A stretch of 64,000 nt of DNA from Thermomonas sp. XSG (GCF_014678725.1 NZ_CP061497.1:930001-994000), one strand, 5' to 3'. Positions 18,593-28,977 are shown, counted from the first letter of the stretch. Notes: generated by a model not told the origin, from the sequence alone. Translations and numbers: made by a program.

Positions 18593-18634
18593 GCGCCGCA
18601 ATACCGCTGCGGATGGGTGGGCACCGGCGCCTGC

Positions 18635-18646
18635 TACCATCCGCCC
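18635..18646 (+). promoter_or_regulatory. Candidate -10 and discriminator of gshB
   Basis: TACCAT (18635-18640) followed by CCGCCC, giving a predicted start near 18647 and a 21-nt leader before the gshB ATG. No convincing -35 is seen. It diverges from the pilG promoter about 45 bp away. Confidence 0.35.
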
Positions 18647-18667
18647 ATCCCGCCCACGGACGTGCAG

Positions 18668-19629
<962 letters not shown>

Positions 19630-19630
<1 letters not shown>

Positions 19631-20517
19631 TGCCGGCAACCGTGGCCCCCGCCGTACCTGCGCCGCCCCGCATCGGCGAAACCGAGCGGCTGCGCGCGAC
19701 CTTCGTGCTGTCCGTGCTCGTGCACGCGATGGCCGTGTTCGGGATCGGCTTCGCGATGGAGGATGCCGCGCCGCTGCTGCCGACCCTGGACGTGATCCAG
19801 ACCCGCACGCAGACGCCGCTGACGCCGGCACAGGCCGACTTCCTCGCCCAGGCCAGCAACCAGGGCGGCGGCGAACACGCGCGCAGCACCCGTCCCAGCG
19901 CCCCGCAGGCCGGCCCGCTGCCGCAGCCGGAGGACGGGCTGGCGCCGCGGCCGCTGCGTGCGCAGACGCCGGCGCCCAGTCCGCCGCCGGAAGCGCGGGT
20001 GGTGGCTTCGGCCAGCGGCGAAGCCGCGCTGCCGACCCCGCAGGCGCGCCCGGAGACGCCGCCAGACGACGCCCCGCGCGGACGCGAAAAGATCGAACGC
20101 GATATCGAAATGGCGCGGCTGGCGGCCGAGATCCAGCTGCGCTCGGTGGAGTACGCCAAGCGCCCGAAACGCAAGTTCGTCTCCGCCAGTACCCGCGAAT
20201 ACGCCTGGGCGCAGTACCTGCGCGGCTGGGTGGACCGGGTGGAGCGCGTCGGCAACCTCAACTACCCGGACGAGGCGCGCCGCCGCCGCATCGGGGGACT
20301 GGTGGTGATCAGCGTGGGCGTGCGCCGCGATGGCAGCGTGGAAAGCGCGCGCATCATCCGCTCCAGCCGCATCCCGATGCTGGACGAGGCGGCGCTGCGG
20401 ATCGTCAAGCTGTCGGAACCCTTCGCGCCGCTGCCGAAGAGCAGCGAGGATCCGGACGTGCTGCACATCACCCGTACCTGGCAATTCATGCCGGGCGGAG
20501 AGCTGGTGGATCGCTGA
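19630..20517 (+). CDS. TonB-family energy transducer
   Basis: 295 residues. A single N-terminal membrane anchor (TFVLSVLVHAMAVFGIGFAM, about residues 23-42), a Pro-rich periplasmic linker (about 90-145), a charged helical stretch (REKIERDIEMARLAAEI), and a C-terminal TonB domain with YPDEARRRRIGGLVVISVGV, DGSVESARIIRSS and LDEAALRIV. It would pass proton-motive energy from an ExbBD complex to outer-membrane receptors. No exbB/exbD lies nearby, so its partners are encoded elsewhere. It is one of several TonB paralogues normally present in this family. Confidence 0.9.
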
Positions 20518-20541
20518 GGCTCGGCGCGGGCCGACCCAAGT

Positions 20542-21030
20542 TCATCTGTACAGGCAGTCGACGACCTTGTTCTCGGCCGCGACCAGTGTCTCCAGTCCCT
20601 TCTCCCAGATCCCGCCGGTTTGCGCGAGCGGCACGTAGGCGAAGGTACCGTCGCCGGCATCCTCGGTGACCTCGAGTGCGGATTCGGAGAGCTGGAAGGA
20701 GCCCTCGCCCACGTCCAGGCGCAGCTGGCTGCGCAGGATCCGGTTGGCGAAGCTGGCGCGGAAGCGGGTCAGCACCTCGGCCTGCACCACGCCCTGTGCG
20801 GCATCGGGCGTGGTCGCCGTGATGCCCTGCGCGGACAGACAGGACGGCACGCGCGCCAGCAACTGCGCCTGCGTCAACGGCAGGACGTACTGGGTGCCCT
20901 TCATTGACAGGATCGGGCGCGCCTCCTGCTCGGTGGCCACCTCCAGCGTGCGGCCGTTGAACGGCACATCCTCCGCGGATGCCGGCGATGCGGCCAGTGC
21001 CGCACCCAGCATCAGAATCCAACCCTTCAC
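20542..21030 (-). CDS. Secreted protein of unknown function
   Basis: I do not recognise the family. I prefer the GTG at 21030: it is preceded by AGGGGG at a suitable distance and gives a clean signal peptide (KGWILMLGAALAASPASA, cleavage before EDVPF). An ATG at 21072 in the same frame adds 14 residues with no signal-like start. The mature part of about 140 residues has two cysteines (VPSCLSAQ and VVDCLYR) that could form a disulfide, and looks mainly beta. It is convergent with the TonB gene and lies 45 bp downstream of tsaB on the same strand. Confidence 0.75.
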   Translation of the reverse strand: MKGWILMLGAALAASPASAEDVPFNGRTLEVATEQEARPILSMKGTQYVLPLTQAQLLARVPSCLSAQGITATTPDAAQGVVQAEVLTRFRASFANRILRSQLRLDVGEGSFQLSESALEVTEDAGDGTFAYVPLAQTGGIWEKGLETLVAAENKVVDCLYR

Positions 21031-21075
21031 ATTGCCCCCTGTGCCAGTGGAACCCACAGGCAGGATAGCCAAAAG

Positions 21076-21783
21076 TCAGGACTGGCGTGGTGGCTCGGCG
21101 TCGCGCGCGGCACGCTGCTGGGCGAGGGTCAGCGCCACATCGTTGCGCAGGTAGGCCGGTTCGGCACGCTCCGGCGCGATGCCGCCGCCTGCCGCGAACA
21201 CCGGCGCGGCCAGCCGGGCGACATCCGCCGCCCGCGGCAACGCCTGCGCATCGACGGTGGCCAGATGTCCCTGCAGGCGCAGCTGCAGGGCGCCATCGGC
21301 CGCGCCGAAACCGGTGCCGGCGCCGTGCCAGCCATCCCCTGCCGGGATCACCGCGACATCCGGCCGCACCACGGTTTCCTCCGACAGCGCCAGCAGCCCT
21401 TCGCCCTGGCGGGCGAACGTGCCCAGATAGACCTCGCCCATGCGCGCGTCGATGGCGGAGATCCGACGCTCACCACCGGCCTGCATGGCCAGCACGGCAA
21501 GGGTGGACACCGGCAGCACCGGCAGGTCCAGCCCCAGCGCGACGCCCTGCGCCAGCGCGATCGCCAGCCGCACGCCGGTGAATGCCCCGGGGCCCCGACC
21601 CACCGCGATGGCATCGAGCTGCGAACGCGCCACGCCGGCCTCGGCCAGCAACGCTTCGGCCCATGGCAACGCCAGCTCGGTGTGCCGGCGCGGGGCGATC
21701 TCGAAGCGCTCGAGCACCCGCCCATCGACGTACACGGCGACCGAGCAGGCCTCGGTGGAGGTTTCGAAAGCAAGCAGTCTCAT
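21076..21783 (-). CDS. tsaB: tRNA threonylcarbamoyladenosine biosynthesis protein TsaB
   Basis: Dimerisation partner of TsaD in making t6A37 of ANN-decoding tRNAs. 235 residues of the ASKHA fold: MRLLAFETSTEACSVAVY, HTELALPWAEALL, the hallmark VGRGPGAFTGVRLAIALAQG and VSTLAVLAMQA. Length fits the family. The ATG follows three bases after the stop of the DinG-like gene, whose last codons (GAT AAT TGA) also form a GATAAT box six bases upstream of the tsaB ATG. Confidence 0.95.
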   Translation of the reverse strand: MRLLAFETSTEACSVAVYVDGRVLERFEIAPRRHTELALPWAEALLAEAGVARSQLDAIAVGRGPGAFTGVRLAIALAQGVALGLDLPVLPVSTLAVLAMQAGGERRISAIDARMGEVYLGTFARQGEGLLALSEETVVRPDVAVIPAGDGWHGAGTGFGAADGALQLRLQGHLATVDAQALPRAADVARLAAPVFAAGGGIAPERAEPAYLRNDVALTLAQQRAARDAEPPRQS

Positions 21784-21786
21784 CGT

Positions 21787-23820
21787 TCAATTATCCGCGA
21801 AGAACGCCTGCACATCCTTCACTTCGCGGGTGATGGGCAGCGGCGGCAACGACTCCAGGAAGGTGCGGCCATAGGTTTTCCCCAGCAGGCGCGGATCGCA
21901 CAGCACCAGCACGCCGCGGTCGGTCTCGGTGCGGATCAGCCGGCCGGCGCCCTGCTTGAGCGCGATGACCGCCTGCGGCAACTGCTCGTCGCGGAACGGA
22001 TTGCCGCCGGCGCGGCGGATCGCGTCCAGCCGCGCCTCGAACACCGGGTCGTCCGGTGCAGCGAACGGCAGTTTGTCGATGACCACCACGGAGAGCGCAT
22101 CACCGGCCACGTCCACCCCCTCGCGGAAGCTGGCGGTGCCCAGCAGCACGCCGTTGCCGGATTCGCGGAAGCGCTGCAGCAGCACGTGGCGCGGCTCCGT
22201 GCCCTGCACGAACAGCGGCCAGGGGCCGCCCTGCAGCGCCTCGGCGGCCTCGCGCAGCGCGCGATGCGAGGCGAACAGCAGGAAGGCGCGGCCGCCGGAG
22301 GCTTCCAGCACCGGACGCAACGCATCCAGCAGGGCCATTCCAAAGTCGCGTGACGCCGGCTCCGGCAGCCCCTTCGGCAGGTAGCACAGCGCCTGCCGGT
22401 CCCAGTCGAAAGGGCTGGGTTCGAGCAGCTCGCGGGCGTGTTCGACGCCAAGGCGCTGGGCGACGTGGTCGAAGCGCCCGGCCACCGCCAGCGTCGCCGA
22501 AGTGAACACCCAGGCCGCATTCGATGCCTCGCGATGGGCGCGCAGCGGCGCCGCCACGTCCAGCGGGGTGCGCTGCAGGCGGAAGCCGCGCGGGGTCAGT
22601 TCGTACCAGTGCACCGAAACCGAATCGGGGGGCGAAACGGGGTCAGGTTCACTTCCCGGGAGGGTTTTTTGCGATGCCAAGCAGACGCCATCGGAACGTG
22701 AACCTGACCCCGTTTCGCCCTCCTCGCCCAGCCAGCGCTGCAGCCGGCCCAGCTGGTCCTGCGCGCGCACATGGCAGGCATCGAAACCCGGCGCGGCCTG
22801 GCGCAACGGCGCCACCGCGTCGCGCAGATTTGCCAGCGACTGCACCAGCCCGTGGAAGGCGGGTTCGATGTCCACTTCGTCCAGCGCCCGCCAGGCGGTG
22901 CCGCGCAGCGGCAGGTTGTCCATCGCCGCGCGCAACGCCCGCGCCGCCTGCTCGAGGTCGCGCGCTGGCTGCTGCACGGCGGCCAGCGCGCCCGGGACCT
23001 CCTTGCATTCGGCGACCGCATCGCGCGCCAGTTCCACCAGCGGGCGTGCACCCAGCCCCTCGCCGAAGAACTGCGCGGCCAGCTCCGGCAGCTGGTGGGC
23101 CTCGTCGACGATGAACGCCTGCGCGCCCGGCAGGATCTCGCCGAAGCCTTCCTGCTTCAGCGCCAGGTCGGCCAGCAGCAGGTGGTGGTTGACCACCACC
23201 AGGTCGGCCGCCTGCGCCCGCTGGCGCGCCTGCACCACGAAACATTCGCTCCAGAACGGGCACTCGGTACCCAGGCAGTTGTCAGCGGTGGAGGTGACCA
23301 GCGGCAGCAGCGGCGAATCCTCCGCCAGCGATTCCATCTCCGACATGTCGCCGCTGCGGGTGCGCCCGCTCCAGGCGACCACGCGCTGGAACTGGCTGAT
23401 CTGCTCCCTGGAAGTAAAGCGCGGCTCGCCCTTGGCCTGCTCCATCCGGTAACGGCACAGATAGTTGGCCCGGCCCTTCAGCAGCGCGGTCTTCAGGCCG
23501 ATGCCGAGCGCATCGCGCACCCGCGGCAGATCGCGCAGGTAGAGTTGGTCCTGCAGCGCGCGAGTGCCGGTGCTGACGATGGTCTTCATTCCCGACAGCA
23601 ACGCCGGCACGAGGTAGGCGTAGGTCTTGCCGGTACCGGTGCCGGCCTCTGCCAGCAGCACCTCGCGGCGTTCGAACGCATCCGCCACCGCCACCGCCAG
23701 CCGCTGTTGCGCCGGTCGCGGGCGGAAGCCGGGCAGCGCCTGTGCCAGCGGCGATCCCTCGCCCAGCGCTTCGCGCACGGCCCGGCCCAGCCGCGTATCG
23801 GTTGCCGCCACCGGGCTCAC
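21787..23820 (-). CDS. DinG/YoaA-type Fe-S DNA helicase with an in-frame palindrome insertion
   Basis: 677-residue superfamily 2 helicase of the XPD/DinG group that unwinds DNA 5'-3'. Walker A AEAGTGTGKT (K65); four cysteines of the 4Fe-4S domain (YLCRYR, and DNCLGTECPFWSEC); DEAH box in FIVDEAHQLPEL; helicase C-terminal motifs FASHRALREAAEAL and GAGRLIRTETDRG. The length and lack of an N-terminal extension favour YoaA over DinG. Residues about 367-397 are encoded by a 91-bp palindromic element and read ETGSGSRSDG...GSEPDPVSP, a Gly/Ser/Pro-rich insert absent from the family as I know it. It overlaps mrcB by four bases. Confidence 0.92.
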   Translation of the reverse strand: MSPVAATDTRLGRAVREALGEGSPLAQALPGFRPRPAQQRLAVAVADAFERREVLLAEAGTGTGKTYAYLVPALLSGMKTIVSTGTRALQDQLYLRDLPRVRDALGIGLKTALLKGRANYLCRYRMEQAKGEPRFTSREQISQFQRVVAWSGRTRSGDMSEMESLAEDSPLLPLVTSTADNCLGTECPFWSECFVVQARQRAQAADLVVVNHHLLLADLALKQEGFGEILPGAQAFIVDEAHQLPELAAQFFGEGLGARPLVELARDAVAECKEVPGALAAVQQPARDLEQAARALRAAMDNLPLRGTAWRALDEVDIEPAFHGLVQSLANLRDAVAPLRQAAPGFDACHVRAQDQLGRLQRWLGEEGETGSGSRSDGVCLASQKTLPGSEPDPVSPPDSVSVHWYELTPRGFRLQRTPLDVAAPLRAHREASNAAWVFTSATLAVAGRFDHVAQRLGVEHARELLEPSPFDWDRQALCYLPKGLPEPASRDFGMALLDALRPVLEASGGRAFLLFASHRALREAAEALQGGPWPLFVQGTEPRHVLLQRFRESGNGVLLGTASFREGVDVAGDALSVVVIDKLPFAAPDDPVFEARLDAIRRAGGNPFRDEQLPQAVIALKQGAGRLIRTETDRGVLVLCDPRLLGKTYGRTFLESLPPLPITREVKDVQAFFADN
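22630..22720. repeat. REP-like palindromic element in the DinG-like gene
   Basis: Two perfect 23-bp inverted arms (22630-22652 and 22698-22720) flank a 45-bp centre. The arm core is GGGGTCAGGTTCAC / GTGAACCTGACCCC. The same core forms the arms of the element at 34769-34820 in hrpA. The reading frame stays open across the element and the arms encode GSGS and SEPDP. This looks like a short non-autonomous palindromic sequence, possibly mobilised by a REP-associated (RAYT-type) transposase encoded elsewhere; no transposase is in the window. Confidence 0.9.
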
Positions 23821-26276
23821 TGCACCGGTCGCGGCGCCGGCGCGTCGGGCGGCGGCAGCTGCTTGGCCGGATCGCCGCCACCGAAGAAATCGCGGATCGC
23901 CTGGCCAGCCCGCTCAAGCGGATTCAGCGACCCGTCCTCGGGCGGCAGCGGATTGCCGAACTCGTCAAGTGCCGGCGGCGGCACATACGGGCAAGGCTGG
24001 TAGGGCGGCGCGTAGCCGGCCACGAACGGCAGATGACGCGCACCGGGGCAGTCGCCATCGGTGCTCTGTCCGCCCAGCACCCAGCGCCAGTCGACGCCTT
24101 CGCTGGACAGCCGCAGCGGCGCGCTGGGCAGGCGCGCGAACATGTCGGACCACACCCGCATGCCGCCGGTGGCGCCGTACAGACCGGTGGACTGGTTCTG
24201 GTCGTTACCCACCCAGACTACAGCCAGATGGTCGCCGGTGTAGCCGGCGAACCAGCTGTCGCGTCCGTCGTTGCTGGTGCCGGTCTTGCCGGCCGCCGAC
24301 AACCGGCCAAGGCCGTCACGCACCAGTGCATTGCCGGTGCCCGAGGTGACCGCGTACTGCAGCGCGCTGCCGACCAGCCGCGCCGCCACCGCATCGCCCT
24401 TCTGCGCCGGCGGCGCCTCGCTGTCGTAGCGCTTGATCGTGCGTCCCAGCGGATCCAGCACCCCGCGCACCGCGTGCAGCGGTTGGATCTCGCCGCTCGA
24501 GGCGAGAAACTGGTAGAGCTGTGCCATGGCATACGGGCTCTGGTCCACGGCGCCGAGAATCAGCGAAGGCTGGGCCTCGGATTCGATCCCGGCCAGGGTT
24601 CGGATCAGTGCCGCCAGCCGCTGCGGCTGCACCTCCATGCCCAGCCTCACCGTGGCCTGGTTGTAGCTCTGCGCCAGCGCGTCCATCAGGCGCACGTCGC
24701 CGTGGCTGCGGCCATCGGAATTGCCCGGCTTCCAGGTCCGGCCGCGGCCGAGCCCCACGGTGACTGGGGCATCGCTGATGACGCTGGCCAGCGACCACTT
24801 CTCCGGCTGTGCCAGCGCCAACAGGTAGACGAACGGTTTGAGCAGCGAACCGACCGGCCGGCGCGCATCGACCGCACGGTTGAAGCCGGGCTCGGTGAAC
24901 TCGCGGCTGCCCACCACTGCCAGCACATCGCCGTTGTGGACGTCGGTCACCACCAGCCCGGCCTGCAGCGGCGGCCGGCCCTTGGTCGTCAGCGCCTTGA
25001 GCGTACGCGCCACCGCGCCTTCCGCGTAACCCTGCGCCGACGGCGACATGCCGGTCATCACCGACAAACCGGCGCCGGACAGCTTGTCCGCCGGATAGTC
25101 GCGCGCAAGCTGCTTGCGCACCAGGTCCACGTAGGCCGGGAAGCGGTTGGCGGCCAAGTTGCCGGCGCTGGCGGTGACGCCAAGGGGCGCCTTGACCGCA
25201 CGACGATACTCGGCGTCGTCGATCAGGCCGGTTTCGTGCATTTCTCCGAGCACGAAATTGCGCCGCTCCAGCGCGCGCTCCGGGTTGCGCCGCGGGTTGT
25301 ACCAGGACGGCCCCTTAACCATGCCGATCATCAGCGCGATCTGCTCGGACGACAGGTCCCGCAGCTCGCGTCCGAACCAGAACTCGGAAGCCGCCGCCAC
25401 GCCACGGATCGCCTGCGCGCCGCGCTGGCCCAGATCGACCTGGTTGAAGTAGGCCTCGAGGATGGTGCGCTTGTCGTAGCGCGCCTCCAGCAGGAGGGCG
25501 AACAGGATTTCCTTGACCTTGCGGGTGTAGGTCTGCTCCTTGCCGATGCCGAGCAGGCCGCTGCGCGCCAGCTGCTGGGTCAACGTGCTGGCGCCCTGCC
25601 TGGTGTCGCCACCGGACCGCACGTTCACGAAGACGGCACGCAGCATGCCGCTGAAATCGATGCCGATGTGGTGGTTGAAGTCGCGGTCCTCGACCGCCTG
25701 CAGGCCGGTGACCAGCAGCTCGGGCACTTCCTCGATCCGCACCAGCCGGCGCTCTTCCTGGTTCTGTCCGTACAGGGTGGCGATGCGCGCGGGGTCCAGC
25801 CGCGCGCTGCGCAGCGCGCGCTTGGCCTGGGCATCGCGGATCGCCGCTACCCGGCCGCTGGACAAGGTCACTTCCAGCACTGCCGGTGCGACCCGTCCGT
25901 CCACGTCGTTGTAGCCGCGGCTGGAGATGCGCCAGCGCGCGCCGTTGCGGTCGTAGGTTCCGGGCCGGCGGCCGTCGCCATCGCGATAGGAGGCGGCGTC
26001 GAGCTCGGTCTTGAGCGTCTGGGCATCCATCGCCAGACCCTGCCGCAGCACCAACGGGCGCGCGTACACGCGCGTAGGTACCTGCCAGCGCAGTTTGCCG
26101 AAGCGCTCTCCAACCTGGTGGTTCAGGTACAGCAGGTAGGGAATCAGGAAGCCCAGCAGCACCGCGGCCGCGGCCAGTGACCAAGTCAGCAGCCGCCGGC
26201 GCCAGCCCGAGCCACCGCCCGCATCGCCGCCCTCGTCGTCGTACAGCTCGTCTTCTTCGTCTTGGATGCGGGGCAT
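23817..26276 (-). CDS. mrcB: Penicillin-binding protein 1B (bifunctional)
   Basis: 819-residue class A PBP that polymerises and crosslinks peptidoglycan. An acidic cytoplasmic tail (DEEDELYDDEGGD), one membrane helix at about 30-52, a UB2H-like region, the GT51 transglycosylase (EDRDFNHHIGIDFSG with the catalytic Glu near 196, and QGASTLTQQLARSG), and the transpeptidase with SxxK in GSLLKPF (about S476), SYN in AQSYNQATV and KTG in GKTGTSND (about 664). The C-terminus is Pro-rich. The ATG at 26276 gives MPRIQDEEDE; the upstream extension is not family sequence. Its LpoB activator was not seen here. Confidence 0.95.
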   Translation of the reverse strand: MPRIQDEEDELYDDEGGDAGGGSGWRRRLLTWSLAAAAVLLGFLIPYLLYLNHQVGERFGKLRWQVPTRVYARPLVLRQGLAMDAQTLKTELDAASYRDGDGRRPGTYDRNGARWRISSRGYNDVDGRVAPAVLEVTLSSGRVAAIRDAQAKRALRSARLDPARIATLYGQNQEERRLVRIEEVPELLVTGLQAVEDRDFNHHIGIDFSGMLRAVFVNVRSGGDTRQGASTLTQQLARSGLLGIGKEQTYTRKVKEILFALLLEARYDKRTILEAYFNQVDLGQRGAQAIRGVAAASEFWFGRELRDLSSEQIALMIGMVKGPSWYNPRRNPERALERRNFVLGEMHETGLIDDAEYRRAVKAPLGVTASAGNLAANRFPAYVDLVRKQLARDYPADKLSGAGLSVMTGMSPSAQGYAEGAVARTLKALTTKGRPPLQAGLVVTDVHNGDVLAVVGSREFTEPGFNRAVDARRPVGSLLKPFVYLLALAQPEKWSLASVISDAPVTVGLGRGRTWKPGNSDGRSHGDVRLMDALAQSYNQATVRLGMEVQPQRLAALIRTLAGIESEAQPSLILGAVDQSPYAMAQLYQFLASSGEIQPLHAVRGVLDPLGRTIKRYDSEAPPAQKGDAVAARLVGSALQYAVTSGTGNALVRDGLGRLSAAGKTGTSNDGRDSWFAGYTGDHLAVVWVGNDQNQSTGLYGATGGMRVWSDMFARLPSAPLRLSSEGVDWRWVLGGQSTDGDCPGARHLPFVAGYAPPYQPCPYVPPPALDEFGNPLPPEDGSLNPLERAGQAIRDFFGGGDPAKQLPPPDAPAPRPVQ

Positions 26277-26388
26277 TGGCTGGCGGTCGGCCGCTGGATG
26301 CGACAATGGCGTTGGTTTGTTCCTGTAACCCGAGTCTAGCGGACTCCCGTCCCCAACTCCCATACGCGACCCTAGCCGTTCCGCGACC

Positions 26389-27705
26389 ATGCAGCTGCCG
26401 GACGCAACTCAGCCCATGCCTTCCAATGAACATCTGACCGTCCTGCGGTTCCACCGCCAGCGCCTGTCCGCGCTGCTGCACAGGGCTCGGGTCGCGGCCG
26501 GCTCCCAGGGACTGCGGGCGGTCCTGCGCAAGTTTTCCACCCCCCGGCCGGAACCGGCCAGCGGCGGCGTCAGGCCAAGTGACCCGCCGGGCCATATCCC
26601 CGCGGGTCCGCGCGTACTGGTCATCGACACCACCCTGCCCCGGCCTGACCGGGATTCGGGGTCGGTACGCGCGTTCGAGTTGCTGAAACTGATCGGCGAA
26701 TCCGGCCTCGGCATCGACTTCCTCCCCGAGCGCGGCACTGCGGGTGGCGCACCGCAGGACGCCTTGCACGCGATCGGCGTGCGCGTATTGCCTTCCCGGC
26801 CGATCGATGCATTCCGGCGCGCCGTCCGTGCCGGCACGGATTACCAGGCCGTCATCATCTGCCGCTACTACCTGGCGGAGTACTGGATTCCGCTGGTAAG
26901 GGCTTGGCTACCGAAGTCGAAGCTGATCCTCGACACCGTGGATCTGCATCATCTTCGCGAGTCCCGGGAAGGAGAGTTGAGGCGCAGCCGTTGGCTCCAG
27001 TCGCTCGCGGCATCGACACTCCGACGCGAACTGGCCGCCGTCGCCGCGAGCGACGAAACCTGGGTGGTCAGCCCCGCTGAACGGGAGTATCTGCAATCGT
27101 CCGGATGTGATCGACCGATCAGGCTCGTCCCCAACCTGCATGAAACCTGTGCAGAGTTGCCGTGTTTCGATAACCGCAACGGGCTGTTGTTCGTCGGCGG
27201 AGCCGGACATCCCCCGAACACCGATGCAGTGCGGTGGCTGCTCCGGGACATCCTGCCGCGCATTCACGCCGAGCGCCCGGACATACAGCTCCACTTGGTG
27301 GGTGCCGGCCTGTCCGACTTGATGCCAGTGCCTTTGCCTCACGGGGTGATCTGCCATGACCACGTTCCCGATTTGGCACCGCTGTTCGCCGCCGTGCGCA
27401 TCGGCATTGCACCGCTGCGGTTCGGCGCCGGGGTAAAAGGCAAGGTCAGCCAATGCCTGGCGCTGGGTCTGCCGGTGGTGGCAACGCCTTGCGCAGCCGA
27501 AGGAATGCACCTGACAGATGGCGTGCATGCATTGATCGCCGAAGACGCCGCGGCCTTTGCCAAGGCGATCGTTCGCCTGCACGATGACCGCCTCCTGTGG
27601 GACACCCTCGCCACCAACGGGCGGCAGGTGATCGAGTCGCACTTTTCACCCGCCTCCGTGCGCTTGACCGTTGCCGCCTCACTCGACCGCCTGCCTCACG
27701 CCTGA
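26389..27705 (+). CDS. GT-B glycosyltransferase (family 4-like)
   Basis: 438 residues. The N-terminal 60 or so are basic and not conserved. Then come VLVIDTTLPRPDRDSGS at the start of the first Rossmann domain and, in the second, NGLLFVGGAGHPPNTDAVRWL and IAPLRFGAGVKGKVSQCLALGLPVVAT with the nucleotide-sugar-binding region, typical of glycosyltransferase group 1. The sugar and acceptor cannot be told. An in-frame ATG at 26416 is an alternative start. The next gene starts directly after its stop, and it is another GT-B enzyme. Base composition looks slightly less GC-rich than the neighbours. Confidence 0.85.
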   Translation: MQLPDATQPMPSNEHLTVLRFHRQRLSALLHRARVAAGSQGLRAVLRKFSTPRPEPASGGVRPSDPPGHIPAGPRVLVIDTTLPRPDRDSGSVRAFELLKLIGESGLGIDFLPERGTAGGAPQDALHAIGVRVLPSRPIDAFRRAVRAGTDYQAVIICRYYLAEYWIPLVRAWLPKSKLILDTVDLHHLRESREGELRRSRWLQSLAASTLRRELAAVAASDETWVVSPAEREYLQSSGCDRPIRLVPNLHETCAELPCFDNRNGLLFVGGAGHPPNTDAVRWLLRDILPRIHAERPDIQLHLVGAGLSDLMPVPLPHGVICHDHVPDLAPLFAAVRIGIAPLRFGAGVKGKVSQCLALGLPVVATPCAAEGMHLTDGVHALIAEDAAAFAKAIVRLHDDRLLWDTLATNGRQVIESHFSPASVRLTVAASLDRLPHA

Positions 27706-28977
27706 ATGCGCATCCTGCTGATCGCCTACGAGTTTCCCCCCAGCGCATCTCCCCAGTCGCTGCGATGGGCCTACCTCGCCCGCGAGTTGGCCCACAAAGG
27801 CCATGACTTGCACGTACTCACGATTGACCTTGGTGGCCAGACTCCGGGGCTGCCGGAATTGCCCGACAGCATCACCATCCATCGCACCTACGCAGGTCCC
27901 TTTCGTGGACTCTTCGCGATGCGCCGGAAACTCCGCGCCCGCCGCCAGGTGGCCACCGAAACGTCCGCAGCGCCACTACCGGCATCGACGTCCACCAATC
28001 TGCACGGCTGGAAGCGCCTCCTGTCGGAACGTGTCCAGACGCTGCTGGCCCGGATCGTGTTTCCGGACGCCCGTGGCGAGTGGATGCCTTGGGGGCGTCG
28101 CCGGTTGCTGCGCCTGCTGAACGAGCTTGCCCCGTCCGTGGTCATCAGCTCCCACGAACCAGCCACCACCCTGGAGCTCGGTCTGCTGGCCAAGGGCCGC
28201 GGATATGCATGGATCGCCGACCTCGGCGACCCGGTATTGGCCGGCTACACCCCGGCGCGCTGGCGTCTGCGTGCAAACCGGCTGGAAGCGCGTGTGTGCC
28301 GCGAGGCTGATGCCGTCATCGTCACCACGGAGGCCACCCGCAACCTGCTGATGGAACGCCACGGACACCGTGACGATGTCATCGTGGTCAGCCAGGGATA
28401 CGACGCAACGGCGGAGACGGAAGCGGAGCTGCCTGTGGAAATGGATCCCGCCCGTACCGAGTTGCTCTACACGGGCAGCCTGTACCGTTTCCGGCGCATG
28501 GACGAACTCCTGCATGCGCTGGAGGAGTTGCCGGGTGTCCGGTTGAACATCGCTTCCGTCAGCCTGCCGGATGAACTGATGGCCTGGGCCGCGCGGTTCC
28601 CGGAACGGATCCGGCTCCTGGGATTCCTGCCGCATCGAGTCGCATTGGGCCTGCAGCGCCGGGCCGACGTCCTGGTCAATATCGCCAACGATGACCCTCT
28701 GCAGATTCCCGGCAAGGTGTACGAATACCTGGGCGCAAATCGCCCGATCCTGCATCTCGGCAAACCGGACGATGCCATTGGCAGCCTGCTGCATCGCACC
28801 GGTCGCGGCTGGGCATGCGCGAACGACGCTGGCGACATCATCCGGGTCCTGAAAGGTCTGGCCGGGCGCAGGCCCCTGCTGCCCAATGATGGCGACGGGG
28901 AGGTCGCCAGCCACTCCTGGCAGGCGCTCGCGGGCCGCGTGGAAGCTCTTGCCACCGGGCTGGCGGAAAAGCGCTAG
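27706..28977 (+). CDS. GT-B glycosyltransferase
   Basis: 423 residues, starting MRILLIAYEFPPSASPQS, a common opening of WbuB/GT4-type glycosyltransferases. The C-terminal Rossmann half has ELLYTGSLYRFRRMDELLHAL, RADVLVNIANDDPLQIPGKVYEYLGANRPIL and the conserved Lys/Glu of the sugar-nucleotide site. It begins immediately after the stop of the preceding glycosyltransferase, so the two are co-transcribed. Its TAG stop overlaps the TAG of the opposite-strand TPR gene in the palindrome CTAG (28974-28977). A role in surface polysaccharide or protein glycosylation is inferred from family only. Confidence 0.85.
   Translation: MRILLIAYEFPPSASPQSLRWAYLARELAHKGHDLHVLTIDLGGQTPGLPELPDSITIHRTYAGPFRGLFAMRRKLRARRQVATETSAAPLPASTSTNLHGWKRLLSERVQTLLARIVFPDARGEWMPWGRRRLLRLLNELAPSVVISSHEPATTLELGLLAKGRGYAWIADLGDPVLAGYTPARWRLRANRLEARVCREADAVIVTTEATRNLLMERHGHRDDVIVVSQGYDATAETEAELPVEMDPARTELLYTGSLYRFRRMDELLHALEELPGVRLNIASVSLPDELMAWAARFPERIRLLGFLPHRVALGLQRRADVLVNIANDDPLQIPGKVYEYLGANRPILHLGKPDDAIGSLLHRTGRGWACANDAGDIIRVLKGLAGRRPLLPNDGDGEVASHSWQALAGRVEALATGLAEKR

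Noticed and set aside
23817-26390. Upstream start of mrcB at 26390
   Set aside because: The extra 38 residues are not family sequence and would reach into the upstream gene's start.
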